Shown: positions 39,976-51,474 of the stretch, in pieces
Layout of the letters: each line of letters starts with the position of its first letter
How positions within the stretch are numbered: the first letter of the stretch is position 1
NCBI RefSeq assembly: GCF_947497025.1
Contig: NZ_CANMFC010000003.1
Span: 248,001-312,000, forward strand
Source: an uncultured Kushneria sp.
GTDB lineage: Bacteria > Pseudomonadota > Gammaproteobacteria > Pseudomonadales > Halomonadaceae
Reading direction: 5' to 3'
Length of the DNA: 64,000 nucleotides
Notes under the pieces: model-generated
Database searches by the model: none
Told to the model about the DNA's origin: nothing
Seen by the model: the letters and a program-made list of their open reading frames with translations, nothing else
Position numbers and translations under genes: made by a program

Positions 39976-41253
39976 ATGACGTCTGAGGGGCACAGGGATA
40001 TGGAGATCGCCACGCATGTGGCACTGCTGGGACAGCAGGCGCGCAAGGCGTCCCGCCTGCTTCGCAGTAGCACTACCGGGCAGCGAAACGCCGCGCTCAT
40101 GGCAATGGCCGCCGAGCTTTCGCATCAGCGCAATGCGCTGCTGGCAGCCAACGAACGCGATGTGGCACGTGGCAGCGCGGAAGGGCTGTCCGAGGCGCTC
40201 ATGGATCGCCTGCTTTTAACCCCTGCGCGCATTGATGCCATGATCTCGGGGCTTGAAACCGTTGCCGCACTGCCTGACCCGGTGGGGGGTATCGATGATC
40301 TGCGCACCCAGGACAATGGGCTGCGCATCGGCCGCATGCGCACGCCTCTGGGTGTTATCGGGATCATCTACGAGTCCCGCCCCAACGTGACGGTGGACGC
40401 TGCTGCGCTGTGTCTTAAGTCCGGTAACGCTGTCATTTTACGCGGTGGCTCGGAAGCCTTTGAATCCAACTGTGCCATTGCCCGCTTTATCGCCTCGGGA
40501 CTTGAAAAGGCCGGGTTGTCAGGCCACGCCGTGCAGCTGATCGAAACCACGGATCGAAACGCCGTGGGCGCGCTGATCACGGCACGCGACCATGTGGACG
40601 TGATCATTCCGCGAGGCGGAAAGTCGCTGATCAAGCGTATCTCGGAGGATGCGAGCATTCCGGTCATCAAGCATCTGGAAGGGCTTTGCCATGTCTTTGT
40701 GGACCGTCATGCCTCGCTCGATATGGCCTTTGACATCGCCTTCAATGCCAAGTGCTTTCGCTATGGCATCTGCGGTGCCATGGAGACGCTGCTGGTGGAT
40801 CAAGACATTGCCCATGCTTTCCTGCCGGCCATGATCGCGAAGTTTCAGGACGCCGGTGTCACGGTACGTGGCTGCGACAGGGTGCAGGTGCTGGCCGATG
40901 TCGAGCCTGCCACCGAAGAGGACTGGTGGACCGAATATCTGGGGCCGGTGTTGTCCATTCGGATCGTGGACGACATGGACGCTGCCATCGAGCACATCAA
41001 CCACTACGGCTCCCATCACACCGATGCCATCGTCAGTGACCACTTTGGGCATACTCAGCTTTTCATGCTGGAAGTGGACTCAAGCTCTGTCATGGTCAAT
41101 GCCCCGACCTGCTTTGCCGATGGCGCGCAGTATGGCCTGGGGGCCGAAATCGGTATTTCTACCGACAAGCTGCACGTCAGAGGCCCGGTAGGGCTCGAGG
41201 GACTGACCACGCGTAAATATATCGTGCTGGGCGATGGTCATGTCAGAACATAA
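39976..41253 (+). CDS. proA: Gamma-glutamyl phosphate reductase
   Basis: [37 protein letters not shown]; start at MTSEGHRDM. Confidence 0.97.
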   Translation: MTSEGHRDMEIATHVALLGQQARKASRLLRSSTTGQRNAALMAMAAELSHQRNALLAANERDVARGSAEGLSEALMDRLLLTPARIDAMISGLETVAALPDPVGGIDDLRTQDNGLRIGRMRTPLGVIGIIYESRPNVTVDAAALCLKSGNAVILRGGSEAFESNCAIARFIASGLEKAGLSGHAVQLIETTDRNAVGALITARDHVDVIIPRGGKSLIKRISEDASIPVIKHLEGLCHVFVDRHASLDMAFDIAFNAKCFRYGICGAMETLLVDQDIAHAFLPAMIAKFQDAGVTVRGCDRVQVLADVEPATEEDWWTEYLGPVLSIRIVDDMDAAIEHINHYGSHHTDAIVSDHFGHTQLFMLEVDSSSVMVNAPTCFADGAQYGLGAEIGISTDKLHVRGPVGLEGLTTRKYIVLGDGHVRT

Positions 41254-41902
41254 TGCCCGTGTCGCCATGTTTGGCGGCACCTTTAATCCTGTTCATATTG
41301 CCCATCTGCGCGCGGCCGTTGAGCTTCGGGAAGCACTGTCGCTGGATGTCGTCCATATGGTGCCGGCGCATCTGCCGCCGCATCGCAGTGCGCCGGGGGT
41401 CAGCTCCGAGGATCGCCTGAGCATGCTGAAGCTGGCGCTGGCGGATACCCCGGGGCTGATGGCTGATGATCGTGAGATTCACCGTGATGGGCCGTCCTGG
41501 TCGCTGGATACGCTCGCCTCCTTGCGTGAGCAGTACGGTGATCAGGCGCGCCTTCTCATGGTGCTGGGGCGTGATGCCTTTTTGAAACTTCATGAATGGC
41601 ACAAGCCCGAAGCGCTTTTTGACCATGCCCACATTCTGGTCATCGGACGCCCCGAGAGTGATGAAGTGCAGTGCCCGGCGCTCGAGGCGCTGGTCGAAGC
41701 GCGCCGCGTCGACAGTATCGATGCCCTCATGGCTGAACCCTGTGGCCGGGTACTTGATTACAATCAGACGACAGCAATGGCCATTTCCGCGACAGCCATT
41801 CGACAAGCACTGGCTGCAGGGCGCAGCGTGCGATATCTGATGCCACCGGCCGTTGAGGCCTTTATCGCTCGTCACGAGCTTTATCTCGAAACGTCAGAGT
41901 GA
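41240..41902 (+). CDS. nadD: Nicotinate-nucleotide adenylyltransferase
   Basis: [26 protein letters not shown]; short overlap with proA. Confidence 0.96.
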   Translation: MSEHNARVAMFGGTFNPVHIAHLRAAVELREALSLDVVHMVPAHLPPHRSAPGVSSEDRLSMLKLALADTPGLMADDREIHRDGPSWSLDTLASLREQYGDQARLLMVLGRDAFLKLHEWHKPEALFDHAHILVIGRPESDEVQCPALEALVEARRVDSIDALMAEPCGRVLDYNQTTAMAISATAIRQALAAGRSVRYLMPPAVEAFIARHELYLETSE

Positions 41903-41992
41903 GGCCGGTGCAGGCCAAAAGCGTCAAATGTCTATGGTGCCTGCGCCTGACAGCGGTACAATGCGCGCTGAACCATTTATCTCCGAGGAGCT

Positions 41993-42358
41993 ATGCAGAC
42001 AGTACTTTCATCTCTGGTGGTTGACGCCCTGGAAGAGCTCAAGGGGCGTGATATCGCCGAGCTCGATGTTTCCAGACTGACCAGCGTGACCGATGTCATG
42101 GTGGTAGCCAGCGGTACTTCCAGCCGACACGTCAAGGCACTGGCCGACAATGTGGTAGAGCGCGCCAAAAATGAAGGCGTTCGCCCGCTGGGCATCGAAG
42201 GTGAGGCCGGCAGCGACTGGGTGCTGGTAGACCTGGGCGATGTGGTGGTCCACGTCATGATGCCGGACGCCCGCAGACTCTACGATCTGGAAAGGCTCTG
42301 GAGCGAGTTGCCCAATGATCTGGGGCGCCATGAAGCGGTCGGTGAGCACCACTCTTGA
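41993..42358 (+). CDS. rsfS: Ribosome silencing factor RsfS
   Basis: [44 protein letters not shown]. Confidence 0.96.
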   Translation: MQTVLSSLVVDALEELKGRDIAELDVSRLTSVTDVMVVASGTSSRHVKALADNVVERAKNEGVRPLGIEGEAGSDWVLVDLGDVVVHVMMPDARRLYDLERLWSELPNDLGRHEAVGEHHS

Positions 42359-42822
42359 AATTGAGAATGCTTGCTGTCGGCACGCGAATGCCGGGCTGGG
42401 TCACGCAGGGCGTTGAGGAGTACCGCAAGCGCCTGCCGCGGGAGATGTCGCTTGAAATTGTTGAGCTGTCCCCCGGCCCACGTCAGAAAAGCGCTGATCC
42501 CGCGAAGGCGATACGCGTTGAAGGGGATCGCCTGCTGTCAAAAGTCAGGGGCAGTGAACTCGTCGTGGCGCTCGATGTCGAAGGCAAGCCATGGTCGACG
42601 CCGACGCTTGCCGAGCGAATGAGCGAGTGGCAAATGTCCGGCAGCGATGTGTCACTGCTGATCGGCGGCCCGGACGGCCTTGATCAACGCTGCCTGGTAC
42701 GGGCCGACCTTCGCTGGTCCCTGTCACCTCTGACGCTTCCTCATCCGCTGGTGCGGGTATTGCTGGCCGAGCAGCTCTACCGGGGCTGGACGCTCATGAC
42801 CGGGCATCCCTACCATCGCTAG
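42355..42822 (+). CDS. rlmH: 23S rRNA (pseudouridine1915-N3)-methyltransferase RlmH (TTG start)
   Basis: (M)[27 protein letters not shown]...[11 protein letters not shown]...[33 protein letters not shown] start overlaps rsfS stop. Confidence 0.96.
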   Translation: MKLRMLAVGTRMPGWVTQGVEEYRKRLPREMSLEIVELSPGPRQKSADPAKAIRVEGDRLLSKVRGSELVVALDVEGKPWSTPTLAERMSEWQMSGSDVSLLIGGPDGLDQRCLVRADLRWSLSPLTLPHPLVRVLLAEQLYRGWTLMTGHPYHR

Positions 42823-42895
42823 CGGGGTCTGAGCGTGCATCGTCCTGCGCCCTTCGGGCGACCTATCCGTTCATCGTTTTTGGGCAATCTTCTCC

Positions 42896-44812
42896 ATGCG
42901 CCCACGTCGCGCCACGCTTAAGGATTCCGAACAGCAGGCCCGCATCTTTCGACGCCGCAGCGTTCTGGCGGCGTTGCTTGTGCTTATCATGTTTTCCGGC
43001 CTGATTGGCCGCATGGTATGGCTGCAGGTTGTTCAACACGACATTTTCATCACACGCTCGGATAAAAACCGCATGCGTGTTGAGCCGCTGCCCCCCAATC
43101 GCGGTCTGATCTTTGACCGCAACCACAAGGTACTGGCCGAAAACAGGCCGACTTATAACCTCACGCTGGTGCGCGAGCAGGCCGGCGATGTCGGTCAGAC
43201 CCTCCAGCGCCTGATCGATATTCTGGGTCTCCCCGAGGATCAGCGCGAGGTGCTGGCGCAGCGCTCGCGTGAGCGACTTCGCTCCTACGAGCCGGCGCTG
43301 CTGCTTAGTGATCTCAATGAAGATCAAATTGCCAAAATCGCGGTCAATCGGTATCGGCTTCCCGGTGTAGAGGTTGAGGCTCAGCTCATCCGTTACTACC
43401 CGGACGGTGAATGGATGTCGCATGTGCTTGGCTATGTCGGGCGCATCAGTCAGGAAGATCAGCAGCGCATTGATACCAGCAATTACGCCGGAACACATTT
43501 TATTGGCAAGACCGGCATCGAACGGTTTTATGAAGACGAGCTCCATGGTCATGCCGGGGTGAAGCGGGTCGAAACCAATGCCCGTGGACGTGCGCTGCGC
43601 GAGATCGACCGAACGCCCCCGCAGCCGGGCAAGAATCTGACACTGACGCTGGATTCCAGGCTGCAAAAGCTGGGGCATGATCTATTGAAAGGCAAGCGCG
43701 GCGCCATTGTCGCCATTGAGCCTGCCACCGGCGCGATACTTGCCATGGTGTCAGAGCCCGGGTTTGACAATAACAAGTTCGTGACCGGCATCGATACGAA
43801 GTCCTACGCCGCCCTTCGTGATGATATAGATATGCCGCTGTATAATCGGGCCTCGCGTGGGCAGTATCCGCCGGCCTCGACGGTCAAGCCCTATATGGCA
43901 TCAGCGGGTCTGGAATATGGCCTGATTCAGCCTTCCGATACGGTTTATGATCCGGGCTACTACCAGTTGCCCAACGACTCCAGACGCTATCGCAACTGGT
44001 TGCGCTGGGGGCATGGCCGGGTCGACATGAAACGCGCCATTACGGTGTCCAATGATACCTACTTCTTTACGCTCGCCCATCGCATGGGCATTGATCGACT
44101 CTCCAGCTTTATGCACAAGTATGGATTCGGGGAGGATCACAGCCTGGATGTCTGGGGCGCCGGCAGTGGCCTGATGCCCAGTCGTGACTGGAAGCGTGGC
44201 CGCTACAATCAGGCCTGGTATCCGGGGGAAACCCTGTCGGTGGGTATCGGGCAGGGCTACTGGCTGGCGACGCCCCTGCAGATGGCCACTGCAGTGGCCG
44301 TGATGGCCAACAATGGCAAATGGGTGCGTCCTCATCTGGCGATGCAGGTAGGCGACCAGGAGATTGCACCGCCTTTCAAGAATACCCCTGATGACATCAA
44401 GCTGGATAACCCGCACTGGTGGGATCTGATCCATGACGCCATGGAAAATGTCATGAGTGGCAGTGAAGGCTCGGGGCGCGCATCAGGGCGTAATCTTCAA
44501 TATCGCATGGCCGGCAAGTCAGGTACGGCGCAGGTCTTCACGCTGGGTCAAAAGGAAAAGTACAACGCCTCCGAACTTGAAGAGCGTTTGCATGACCATG
44601 CCCTGTTTACGGCGTTTGCGCCGGTGGATGATCCCAAAATCGCGGTGGCCGTCATCATCGAAAACGGTGGCGGTGGCAGCAGGGTGGCCGCCCCCATTGC
44701 GCGCGAAATGCTCGATGCCTGGATACTGCCGGACATGAAATCCAGCGAGGAAGCGCAACGTCATGCCCGGAAAAATGAAAGTACCGCTCAGCAGATCGCG
44801 ACGGGAGACTGA
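42896..44812 (+). CDS. mrdA: Penicillin-binding protein 2
   Basis: PBP2 transpeptidase: ASTVKPYMASAGLEYG, KSGTAQVF; N-terminal TM. Confidence 0.97.
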   Translation: MRPRRATLKDSEQQARIFRRRSVLAALLVLIMFSGLIGRMVWLQVVQHDIFITRSDKNRMRVEPLPPNRGLIFDRNHKVLAENRPTYNLTLVREQAGDVGQTLQRLIDILGLPEDQREVLAQRSRERLRSYEPALLLSDLNEDQIAKIAVNRYRLPGVEVEAQLIRYYPDGEWMSHVLGYVGRISQEDQQRIDTSNYAGTHFIGKTGIERFYEDELHGHAGVKRVETNARGRALREIDRTPPQPGKNLTLTLDSRLQKLGHDLLKGKRGAIVAIEPATGAILAMVSEPGFDNNKFVTGIDTKSYAALRDDIDMPLYNRASRGQYPPASTVKPYMASAGLEYGLIQPSDTVYDPGYYQLPNDSRRYRNWLRWGHGRVDMKRAITVSNDTYFFTLAHRMGIDRLSSFMHKYGFGEDHSLDVWGAGSGLMPSRDWKRGRYNQAWYPGETLSVGIGQGYWLATPLQMATAVAVMANNGKWVRPHLAMQVGDQEIAPPFKNTPDDIKLDNPHWWDLIHDAMENVMSGSEGSGRASGRNLQYRMAGKSGTAQVFTLGQKEKYNASELEERLHDHALFTAFAPVDDPKIAVAVIIENGGGGSRVAAPIAREMLDAWILPDMKSSEEAQRHARKNESTAQQIATGD

Positions 44813-44814
44813 CG

Positions 44815-45954
44815 ATGATGATGGACTACTGGCAGCGGGTGTATCGCCGCAGCCGTCGGCAGTACCAGCGCCTGAACTGGCGTACCCTCCACCTTGACCC
44901 CTGGCTTTTGCTGGCGCTGCTCACCATCGTTACCGGCGGTTTGATCGTGCTCTACAGCGCTGGCGGGGAATCCACCTATCTGGTGGAAGCCCAGGCACTG
45001 CGATTCGGCGCCGCCTTTTTGATCATGCTGCTGATCGCGCAGTTCTCACCGCGCACCATGCAGCGCTTTGCCTGGTTTTTCTACGTCATGGTCACCCTGA
45101 TGCTGGTGGCCGTGGATGTGATCGGCACTCATGCCATGGGGGCTCAACGCTGGCTGACCATTCCCGGTGTGATCCGGTTTCAGCCTTCCGAGCTCATGAA
45201 ACTTGCCATGCCGATGACCATTGCTGCCTATCTGTCGCGGCGAGTGTTGCCGCCCGGATGGCTGGATCTGCTGGTCTGTTTGTTATTGATGGGCGTCCCG
45301 GTGGCGTTGATTGCCAATCAGCCCGATCTGGGCACTTCCATGCTGGTGACGGCCTCTGCCGTTTTCGTGATTCTGCTGGCGGGGCTTTCCTGGCGCTTTA
45401 TTGCGGTGTGTGGTGGGCTGGGCATCGCTGCCATGCCGCTTTTGTGGTTCAACATGCATCAATACCAGCGACAGCGGGTACTGACCTTTTTGAACCCGGA
45501 AAGCGATCCGCTGGGCGCCGGCTGGAACATTATTCAGTCCAAGACGGCCATCGGCTCGGGGGGCATTCATGGCAAGGGCTGGATGCAGGGCACGCAGTCG
45601 CAACTCGAATTTCTGCCCGAGCGCCATACCGATTTTATCGTGGCGGTGCTGGGTGAAGAGTTCGGGCTGATTGGTATGGCCGTATTGATGAGCTGCTATC
45701 TGCTGTTGATATGGCGAGGCCTTTACATGGCCAACCAGGCACACGATACCTTTGGTCGATTGCTGGGCGGCAGTCTGATTCTGACCTTTTTTGTCTATGT
45801 GTTTGTCAATGTCGGCATGGTCAGCGGTGTGCTGCCGGTCGTTGGTGTGCCCTTGCCGCTGATCAGTTATGGCGGTACGGCCAGCGTGACCCTGATGGCC
45901 GGCTTCGGTATGCTGATGGCCGTTTTTACCCATCACAAGACCACGCCACGCTAG
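44815..45954 (+). CDS. rodA: Rod shape-determining protein RodA
   Basis: SEDS family: QPSELMKLAMPMTIAAYLSRR, FLPERHTDFIVAVLGEEFGLIG, PLPLISYGGTASVTLM. Confidence 0.97.
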   Translation: MMMDYWQRVYRRSRRQYQRLNWRTLHLDPWLLLALLTIVTGGLIVLYSAGGESTYLVEAQALRFGAAFLIMLLIAQFSPRTMQRFAWFFYVMVTLMLVAVDVIGTHAMGAQRWLTIPGVIRFQPSELMKLAMPMTIAAYLSRRVLPPGWLDLLVCLLLMGVPVALIANQPDLGTSMLVTASAVFVILLAGLSWRFIAVCGGLGIAAMPLLWFNMHQYQRQRVLTFLNPESDPLGAGWNIIQSKTAIGSGGIHGKGWMQGTQSQLEFLPERHTDFIVAVLGEEFGLIGMAVLMSCYLLLIWRGLYMANQAHDTFGRLLGGSLILTFFVYVFVNVGMVSGVLPVVGVPLPLISYGGTASVTLMAGFGMLMAVFTHHKTTPR

Positions 45955-45965
45955 AGAGAGACGGG

Positions 45966-46991
45966 ATGAAGTCGGATCGATGTCATTCAGGCAGGAGATG
46001 GCGCTGGGCCATGGCCATGTTGCTGGCGGTTTCGCCGCTGGTCAATGCAGCCGGTGAGTATGACCCGAGTACCAATGACCAGGCGCGTGCCATGGTCGAC
46101 AGGCTGGCACAATCAGGGCTTGATCGACGAGAACTGACCACAACGCTTGCAAGGGCCAGTCGCCAGCAAAAGATCATCGATGCGATTTCAAAACCCGCCG
46201 AGCACCGTCTGCGCTGGGACCAGTATCGCAATATCTTCATCAAGCCCGAACGCGTGGCCGGCGGGGTCGATTTCATCCGTGCCCATCGTGACGCCATGGC
46301 CCGCGCCGAGCAGGAATATGGCGTGCCGCGCGAAATCATCGCCGCCATCATCGGCGTGGAGACCTGGTACGGGCGCCATACCGGTAGCTATCGCGTGATC
46401 GATGCTCTGACCACGCTGGCCTTTGACTACCCCCCGCGCAGTGATTTCTTCGGTCGTGAGCTTGAAGCCTTTTTGACCCTGACCGGTGAGCAGGGGCTCG
46501 ACCCGATGGAGCTCAAGGGTTCCTATGCCGGGGCCATGGGGCTGCCACAGTTCATGCCCAGCAGCTACCAGGCCTATGCGGTCGATTTCGACAATGATGG
46601 CATCAAGGACCTTTGGAAGGAGCCGGTTGATGCCATTGGCAGCGTGGCCAATTATTTCGCCGAGCATGGCTGGCGCTCAGGGCAGCCGCTGACGGTGGCA
46701 GCACATCTGGAGGGGGCGGAAAAACCTGCAGACGTCGACTTCAATCAGGCAAAGCCGCCCTATATGCGCGTGGCCGATCTCGAGTCACGGGGTATTACGC
46801 CAGACATTGCCATTTCCGGTGACGAGGAAGTGATTCCGCTGATGCTTGATTATGCCGATGGCCACAACGACTACCTGTTGGGGCTGCATAATTTCTACGT
46901 CATCACGCGTTACAATCATAGCCATCTTTATGCCATGGCCGTCACGACACTGGCCGAGCAGATTCAGGCCGCGCTTCAGCGGGAGAGTTAG
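45966..46991 (+). CDS. mltB: Membrane-bound lytic murein transglycosylase B
   Basis: VPREIIAAIIGVETWYGRHTGSYRVIDALTTLAFDYPPRSDFF...GAMGLPQFMPSSYQAYAVDFDNDG; start moved to 45966. Confidence 0.95.
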   Translation: MKSDRCHSGRRWRWAMAMLLAVSPLVNAAGEYDPSTNDQARAMVDRLAQSGLDRRELTTTLARASRQQKIIDAISKPAEHRLRWDQYRNIFIKPERVAGGVDFIRAHRDAMARAEQEYGVPREIIAAIIGVETWYGRHTGSYRVIDALTTLAFDYPPRSDFFGRELEAFLTLTGEQGLDPMELKGSYAGAMGLPQFMPSSYQAYAVDFDNDGIKDLWKEPVDAIGSVANYFAEHGWRSGQPLTVAAHLEGAEKPADVDFNQAKPPYMRVADLESRGITPDIAISGDEEVIPLMLDYADGHNDYLLGLHNFYVITRYNHSHLYAMAVTTLAEQIQAALQRES

Positions 46992-46992
46992 C

Positions 46993-47922
46993 GTGTCGTC
47001 CTTGAAAGACTTGTTGCCCGAAAATGCCGGACGTCTGATAGTGCTGATCGTCATGGTCACGCTTGTGGGAGGCTGTGCCAGCGGCAGTGGTGGATCAGGC
47101 GGGCGATACGCCATGTCCAGTGACGCCTATCCTGACCGTCACACCGATGTCTCTAAAGTGCCTGATGCCGTGCCGCAGGTAGAGCCGCTTTCCCGTAGCG
47201 GCAATCAGTCCACCTATCAGGTGCTGGGCAAGCGCTACCACGTGCTCTCTTCGAGCAAGGGCTATAGTCAGACGGGGCGCGCTTCCTTCTACGGCCAGAA
47301 ATTTCAGGGCTACGATACAGCCAATGGTGAGCAGTATGATATGTACACCATGTCGGCGGCACACCGCACGCTGCCGCTTCCCACCTTCGTGCGTGTGACC
47401 AATCTGGCCAACGACCGCTCTGTCATCGTTCGGGTCAATGATCGTGGGCCGTTTCATGACGACCGTTTAATTGATCTCTCCTATGCAGCAGCGTCTCGAC
47501 TGGATATGCTCGGCGCTGGCACTGCTCGGGTACGGGTGACCGCTATCGACCCGCGCCAATGGCAGGCTCGACACAACAATAATCAGCAGGTTGCGGCGCG
47601 CACTGAAAACTCCCCGGGAGCGTCAAGGGCGCAGGGAATCGATGCCTTTTCAGGACAGAAATCCGCGCCTGTCACCAGCAGCAACGACCCGAATAGCGCC
47701 GTCTATCTGCAGGTCGCTGCACTGGGATCGGATGAGCACGCTCAGGCGCTCAGGGACAAGCTCGAAGCGCGTCTTTCAAGGCCGGTTCGGGTAACACGAC
47801 ATGCCGCCATGCATCGGGTACAGGTGGGCCCGCTCGATGATCCGATCATGGTGGAATCAGTCAGGTCCGAACTGCATGAAGCAGGCTATGACCAGCTACA
47901 TCGGGTAACTGGCTCGGACTGA
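46993..47922 (+). CDS. rlpA: Septal ring lytic transglycosylase RlpA family protein (GTG start)
   Basis: Lipobox VGGCASG; GRASFYGQKFQGYDTANGEQYDMYTMSAAHRTLPLPTFVRVTNLAN; C-terminal SPOR-like VYLQVAALGSDEHAQALRDKLEARL. Confidence 0.93.
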   Translation: MSSLKDLLPENAGRLIVLIVMVTLVGGCASGSGGSGGRYAMSSDAYPDRHTDVSKVPDAVPQVEPLSRSGNQSTYQVLGKRYHVLSSSKGYSQTGRASFYGQKFQGYDTANGEQYDMYTMSAAHRTLPLPTFVRVTNLANDRSVIVRVNDRGPFHDDRLIDLSYAAASRLDMLGAGTARVRVTAIDPRQWQARHNNNQQVAARTENSPGASRAQGIDAFSGQKSAPVTSSNDPNSAVYLQVAALGSDEHAQALRDKLEARLSRPVRVTRHAAMHRVQVGPLDDPIMVESVRSELHEAGYDQLHRVTGSD

Positions 47923-47947
47923 ATACAAGCAAACAGAGAAAGGCAAT

Positions 47948-49141
47948 ATGACCCTTTTTGCAGTAAACGTATGCCGCTGGCGCCACCTTGTCGCGTTTTC
48001 CTCACTGGCGCTGACACTGACGGCAGCGCCCGCGATGGCATCCGATGGTCCGTCACCCTCCAGCTTTATTCCTTCGCCGCCCGGTCTTGCCGCAACATCA
48101 TGGGTATTGATGGACGCCAAATCCGGTCGTGTACTGGTCGAGCATGATGCCGACAAACGCGTGCCGCCGGCCAGTCTGACCAAGATGATGACGGCCTACA
48201 TTGCCGAAAACGAAATCGAAAGCGGCAACATGTCGCCGACCGATGAAGTTCGTATTAGCAAGGAGGCCTGGCAGACCGGCGGTTCACGCATGTTCGTCAA
48301 GGTGAACAGCAATGTGCCGGTCAAGGATCTGATGCAGGGCATTGTGGTGCAGTCAGGCAATGATGCCACGGTGGCCATGGCAGAGCATATCGCCGGGAGT
48401 CAGTCCTCATTTGCCGATCTCATGAACGAGCATGCCCGGCAAATGGGTCTGCAAAACACGCACTTCATGAACCCGACCGGCCTGCCGGATCCCGAGCACT
48501 ACTCGTCAGCGCATGACATGGCCATCATTGCGCGTCATATCATCAATGATTTCCCCGATCACTATTCGCTTTATGCCGAGAAATATTTCACCTGGAACGG
48601 CATCAAGCAGCCCAACCGCAACCTTCTGCTGTGGCGTGACAAATCGGTCGATGGTCTGAAAACCGGCCATACCGAAGAAGCCGGCTACTGCCTGGTAGCC
48701 TCGGCGCAGCAAAGCGATACCCGTCTGATCGCGGCGGTCATGGGTACCAATTCGGAAGAAGCCCGTTCGCAGGAAACCCAGAAGCTTTTGAGCTATGGCT
48801 TTCGATACTTTCAGACCCAGAAAGTCTACGATGCCGGGCAGGAGCTCAGGCGTGCGCGCGTCTGGGGTGGCACGCAGGATGAGGGCGCCTTTGGTGTGGC
48901 CAACGATGTCTATCTGACGGCTTCCAAGCAGGATGAAGGCGGACTGTCCAATCGCATCAATATCAACGGTGATCTGCAGGCCCCCATTGAAGCCGGTCAG
49001 CAGTACGGCACTGTTCAGATCGTGCAAAATGACGAAGTCATCGACGAGCAGCCGCTGGTCGCGCTTGAAAGCATCGAGCAGGGCGGTCTGTTCAAGCGTC
49101 TCTGGGACGGTCTTTTGAAGTTTGTTCAGGGTCTGTTCTAA
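47948..49141 (+). CDS. dacA: D-alanyl-D-alanine carboxypeptidase (PBP5/6 type)
   Basis: SWVLMDAKSGRVLVEHDADKRVPPASLTKMMTAYIA; SGN and KTGHTEEAGYCLVAS motifs. Confidence 0.95.
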   Translation: MTLFAVNVCRWRHLVAFSSLALTLTAAPAMASDGPSPSSFIPSPPGLAATSWVLMDAKSGRVLVEHDADKRVPPASLTKMMTAYIAENEIESGNMSPTDEVRISKEAWQTGGSRMFVKVNSNVPVKDLMQGIVVQSGNDATVAMAEHIAGSQSSFADLMNEHARQMGLQNTHFMNPTGLPDPEHYSSAHDMAIIARHIINDFPDHYSLYAEKYFTWNGIKQPNRNLLLWRDKSVDGLKTGHTEEAGYCLVASAQQSDTRLIAAVMGTNSEEARSQETQKLLSYGFRYFQTQKVYDAGQELRRARVWGGTQDEGAFGVANDVYLTASKQDEGGLSNRININGDLQAPIEAGQQYGTVQIVQNDEVIDEQPLVALESIEQGGLFKRLWDGLLKFVQGLF

Positions 49142-49173
49142 AGGCTGAAAATTGCACTGAGTCATGACCATGA

Positions 49174-49205
49174 GGGGGGATTCGGCTGACGAATCCCCCC
49201 TTTTT
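49174..49205 (+). terminator. Rho-independent terminator after dacA
   Basis: GGGGGGATTC-ggctgac-GAATCCCCCC followed by TTTTT. Confidence 0.9.
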
Positions 49206-49263
49206 AAGTAAAATGTCAGGCAATCGGGCGAACGTTCAGCCTGCAATGATCAAGAGGTTTCTC

Positions 49264-49590
49264 ATGTCCAGGCCTTCATCTCAAAAGCCTGCCGCTATCC
49301 TGTCGTCCCCCGGCGATGGCAACAAAACACAGGAGGCGCCTAAAATCGAGTTTCCCTGTGATTATGCCATCAAGATTGTGGGGAATAATGACGTGGAATT
49401 CGATCGCGACATGCTCGATATCGTGGAGCGCTTTTCTCCGGAGTTTGATCGTTCGAAAGTAACACATCGCGATAGTCGTAACGGCAAGTATCGTTCACTG
49501 CATGTCACTATCTACGCGACCGGAGAAGAGCAACTCAACGATCTGTTCGTTGCGCTCAAGGCGACCGGCCGTGTTCAGATGGTGCTTTGA
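49264..49590 (+). CDS. ybeD: DUF493 (YbeD-like) family protein
   Basis: IEFPCDYAIKIVGNNDVEFDRDMLDIVERF...YRSLHVTIYATGEEQLNDLFVALKATGRVQMVL; position between dacA and lipB. Confidence 0.92.
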   Translation: MSRPSSQKPAAILSSPGDGNKTQEAPKIEFPCDYAIKIVGNNDVEFDRDMLDIVERFSPEFDRSKVTHRDSRNGKYRSLHVTIYATGEEQLNDLFVALKATGRVQMVL

Positions 49591-49640
49591 TCGCCAGCGA
49601 CTGACAGGCGTTGTTGCCGGCGCTCCCAGAGGTAGGATTA

Positions 49641-50345
49641 ATGAGTGATACAAGCCTGGATGATCAGCCCATTGGCGTATATTGTCTGGGAGTATGTGAG
49701 TACACCACCATCTGGGAGGCGATGCGTCGCTTTACCGATGAGCGGGATGCCACAACCCAGGATCAGATCTGGCTGGTGGAGCATTTTCCCGTTTTTACTC
49801 AGGGGCGTGCCGGCAAGCCTGAACATCTGCTGAGTTCCAGCCATATTCCGCTGGTACAAAGTGACCGCGGTGGACAGGTCACCTATCATGGGCCCGGTCA
49901 GCTGATCATGTACCCGCTGATCGATGTCAAAAGGCGACGCATCGGGGTGCGTGCCATGGTCAATGCCCTCGAAAATGCCGTCATTCGTGTGCTTGGCGAA
50001 CACGGTATCCACGCCGGTTCGAAACCGGATGCGCCGGGTGTCTATGTCGACGGGGCCAAGATTGCCTCACTCGGGCTGCGTATTCGGCGAGGCAGCAGCT
50101 TTCACGGTATCGCCTTTAATATCGATATGGACCTTTCCCCCTTTGACCATATCAATCCCTGCGGCTATGCAGGGCTGAGAATGACACAGCTTCGCGATCT
50201 TTTGTCGCAACCACCGGACATGGCGCGTGAAGCACAAGGATTGCTCGGAGCCTTTGCCGCTGAACTCGGCAACCCCGAGCTTCAGGAGATGGTGAGCGCA
50301 CCCGGGGTGCTGACCCACATTTCTCGAGTAACAGGATCAAACTGA
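49641..50345 (+). CDS. lipB: Octanoyltransferase LipB
   Basis: [18 protein letters not shown]...[24 protein letters not shown]. Confidence 0.97.
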   Translation: MSDTSLDDQPIGVYCLGVCEYTTIWEAMRRFTDERDATTQDQIWLVEHFPVFTQGRAGKPEHLLSSSHIPLVQSDRGGQVTYHGPGQLIMYPLIDVKRRRIGVRAMVNALENAVIRVLGEHGIHAGSKPDAPGVYVDGAKIASLGLRIRRGSSFHGIAFNIDMDLSPFDHINPCGYAGLRMTQLRDLLSQPPDMAREAQGLLGAFAAELGNPELQEMVSAPGVLTHISRVTGSN

Positions 50346-51319
50346 TGACCGAGACGACTGCTACCACCCCCAAACAACGGGCCGAAAAAGGCGTCAAGCT
50401 GCGTGGCGCCGACAAGGTTTCCCGTATTCCGGTCAAGGTCATTCCGACCGAGACCCTGCCGACCAAGCCGAGCTGGCTCAAGGTACGCATGCCCATCTCG
50501 AAAGAGGTGACCCGCATCAAGGAAACCCTGCGCCGCCACAAGCTGGTAACGGTCTGCGAAGAGGCGTCCTGTCCCAATCTTGGTGAGTGCTTCAATGGCG
50601 GCACGGCCACGTTCATGATCATGGGCGATATCTGCACGCGCCGCTGTCCGTTCTGTGACGTGGCGCACGGCCGCCCCAACGCGCTCAATGAAGACGAGCC
50701 GCGGGAACTGGCAGAAGCCATTGCAGAGATGCGTCTGAAGTATGTCGTGATTACTTCCGTGGATCGCGATGATCTGCGCGATGGTGGCGCGCAGCACTTC
50801 AACAACTGTATTGAAGAGATCAGAAAGCGCAGCCCCGATCTGGAAGTCGAGGTGCTTGTGCCTGATTTCCGTGGTCGCATGGACAAGGCGATTGACATCA
50901 TGCGCCAGGAGCCGCCGGATGTGTTTAACCACAACCTCGAAACGGTGCCGTCGATGTATCGTCGCGTCCGCCCGGGTGCCGACTATCAGTGGTCGCTGGA
51001 TCTTCTCAAGCGCTACAAGGAAGTCCGTCCGGAAGTGATGACCAAGTCAGGTCTGATGCTGGGTGTCGGTGAAACCGACGAAGAAGTGGTCGAGGTCATG
51101 CGTGATCTTCGCGCCCATAATGTCGACATGCTGACCCTGGGTCAGTACATGCAGCCGTCGCGAAACCACCTGCCGGTGGATCGCTGGGTCCATCCCGACA
51201 CCTTTGCTTGGTTTGCCGAAAAGGGTCGCGAACTGGGCTTCAAGCATGTCGCGTCAGGTCCTCTGGTCCGTTCAAGCTACCATGCCGACAAGCAGGCACA
51301 TGGTGAAAGGGTGTCCTGA
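50345..51319 (+). CDS. lipA: Lipoyl synthase
   Basis: Radical SAM motif [15 protein letters not shown] and auxiliary [17 protein letters not shown] overlap with lipB. Confidence 0.98.
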   Translation: MTETTATTPKQRAEKGVKLRGADKVSRIPVKVIPTETLPTKPSWLKVRMPISKEVTRIKETLRRHKLVTVCEEASCPNLGECFNGGTATFMIMGDICTRRCPFCDVAHGRPNALNEDEPRELAEAIAEMRLKYVVITSVDRDDLRDGGAQHFNNCIEEIRKRSPDLEVEVLVPDFRGRMDKAIDIMRQEPPDVFNHNLETVPSMYRRVRPGADYQWSLDLLKRYKEVRPEVMTKSGLMLGVGETDEEVVEVMRDLRAHNVDMLTLGQYMQPSRNHLPVDRWVHPDTFAWFAEKGRELGFKHVASGPLVRSSYHADKQAHGERVS

Positions 51320-51474
51320 GCCTCGAAGAGTCAAACACTGGTCATGGATCATTTGTCACGCCCGGTACTGCCGGGCGTTGTCGTCTCCAGTAGTGGCGTA
51401 TCCTGCCTGGATGTTTGAAACTATCCCCTGATGTAACGGTCAGTAACCATAACGATCGTCAAGTAGAGGGTGTC

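Noticed and set aside
41993-51319. rsfS-rlmH-mrdA-rodA-mltB-rlpA-dacA-ybeD-lipB-lipA cluster as a novel system
   Set aside because: Widely conserved cell-elongation and lipoate gene order; ordinary.
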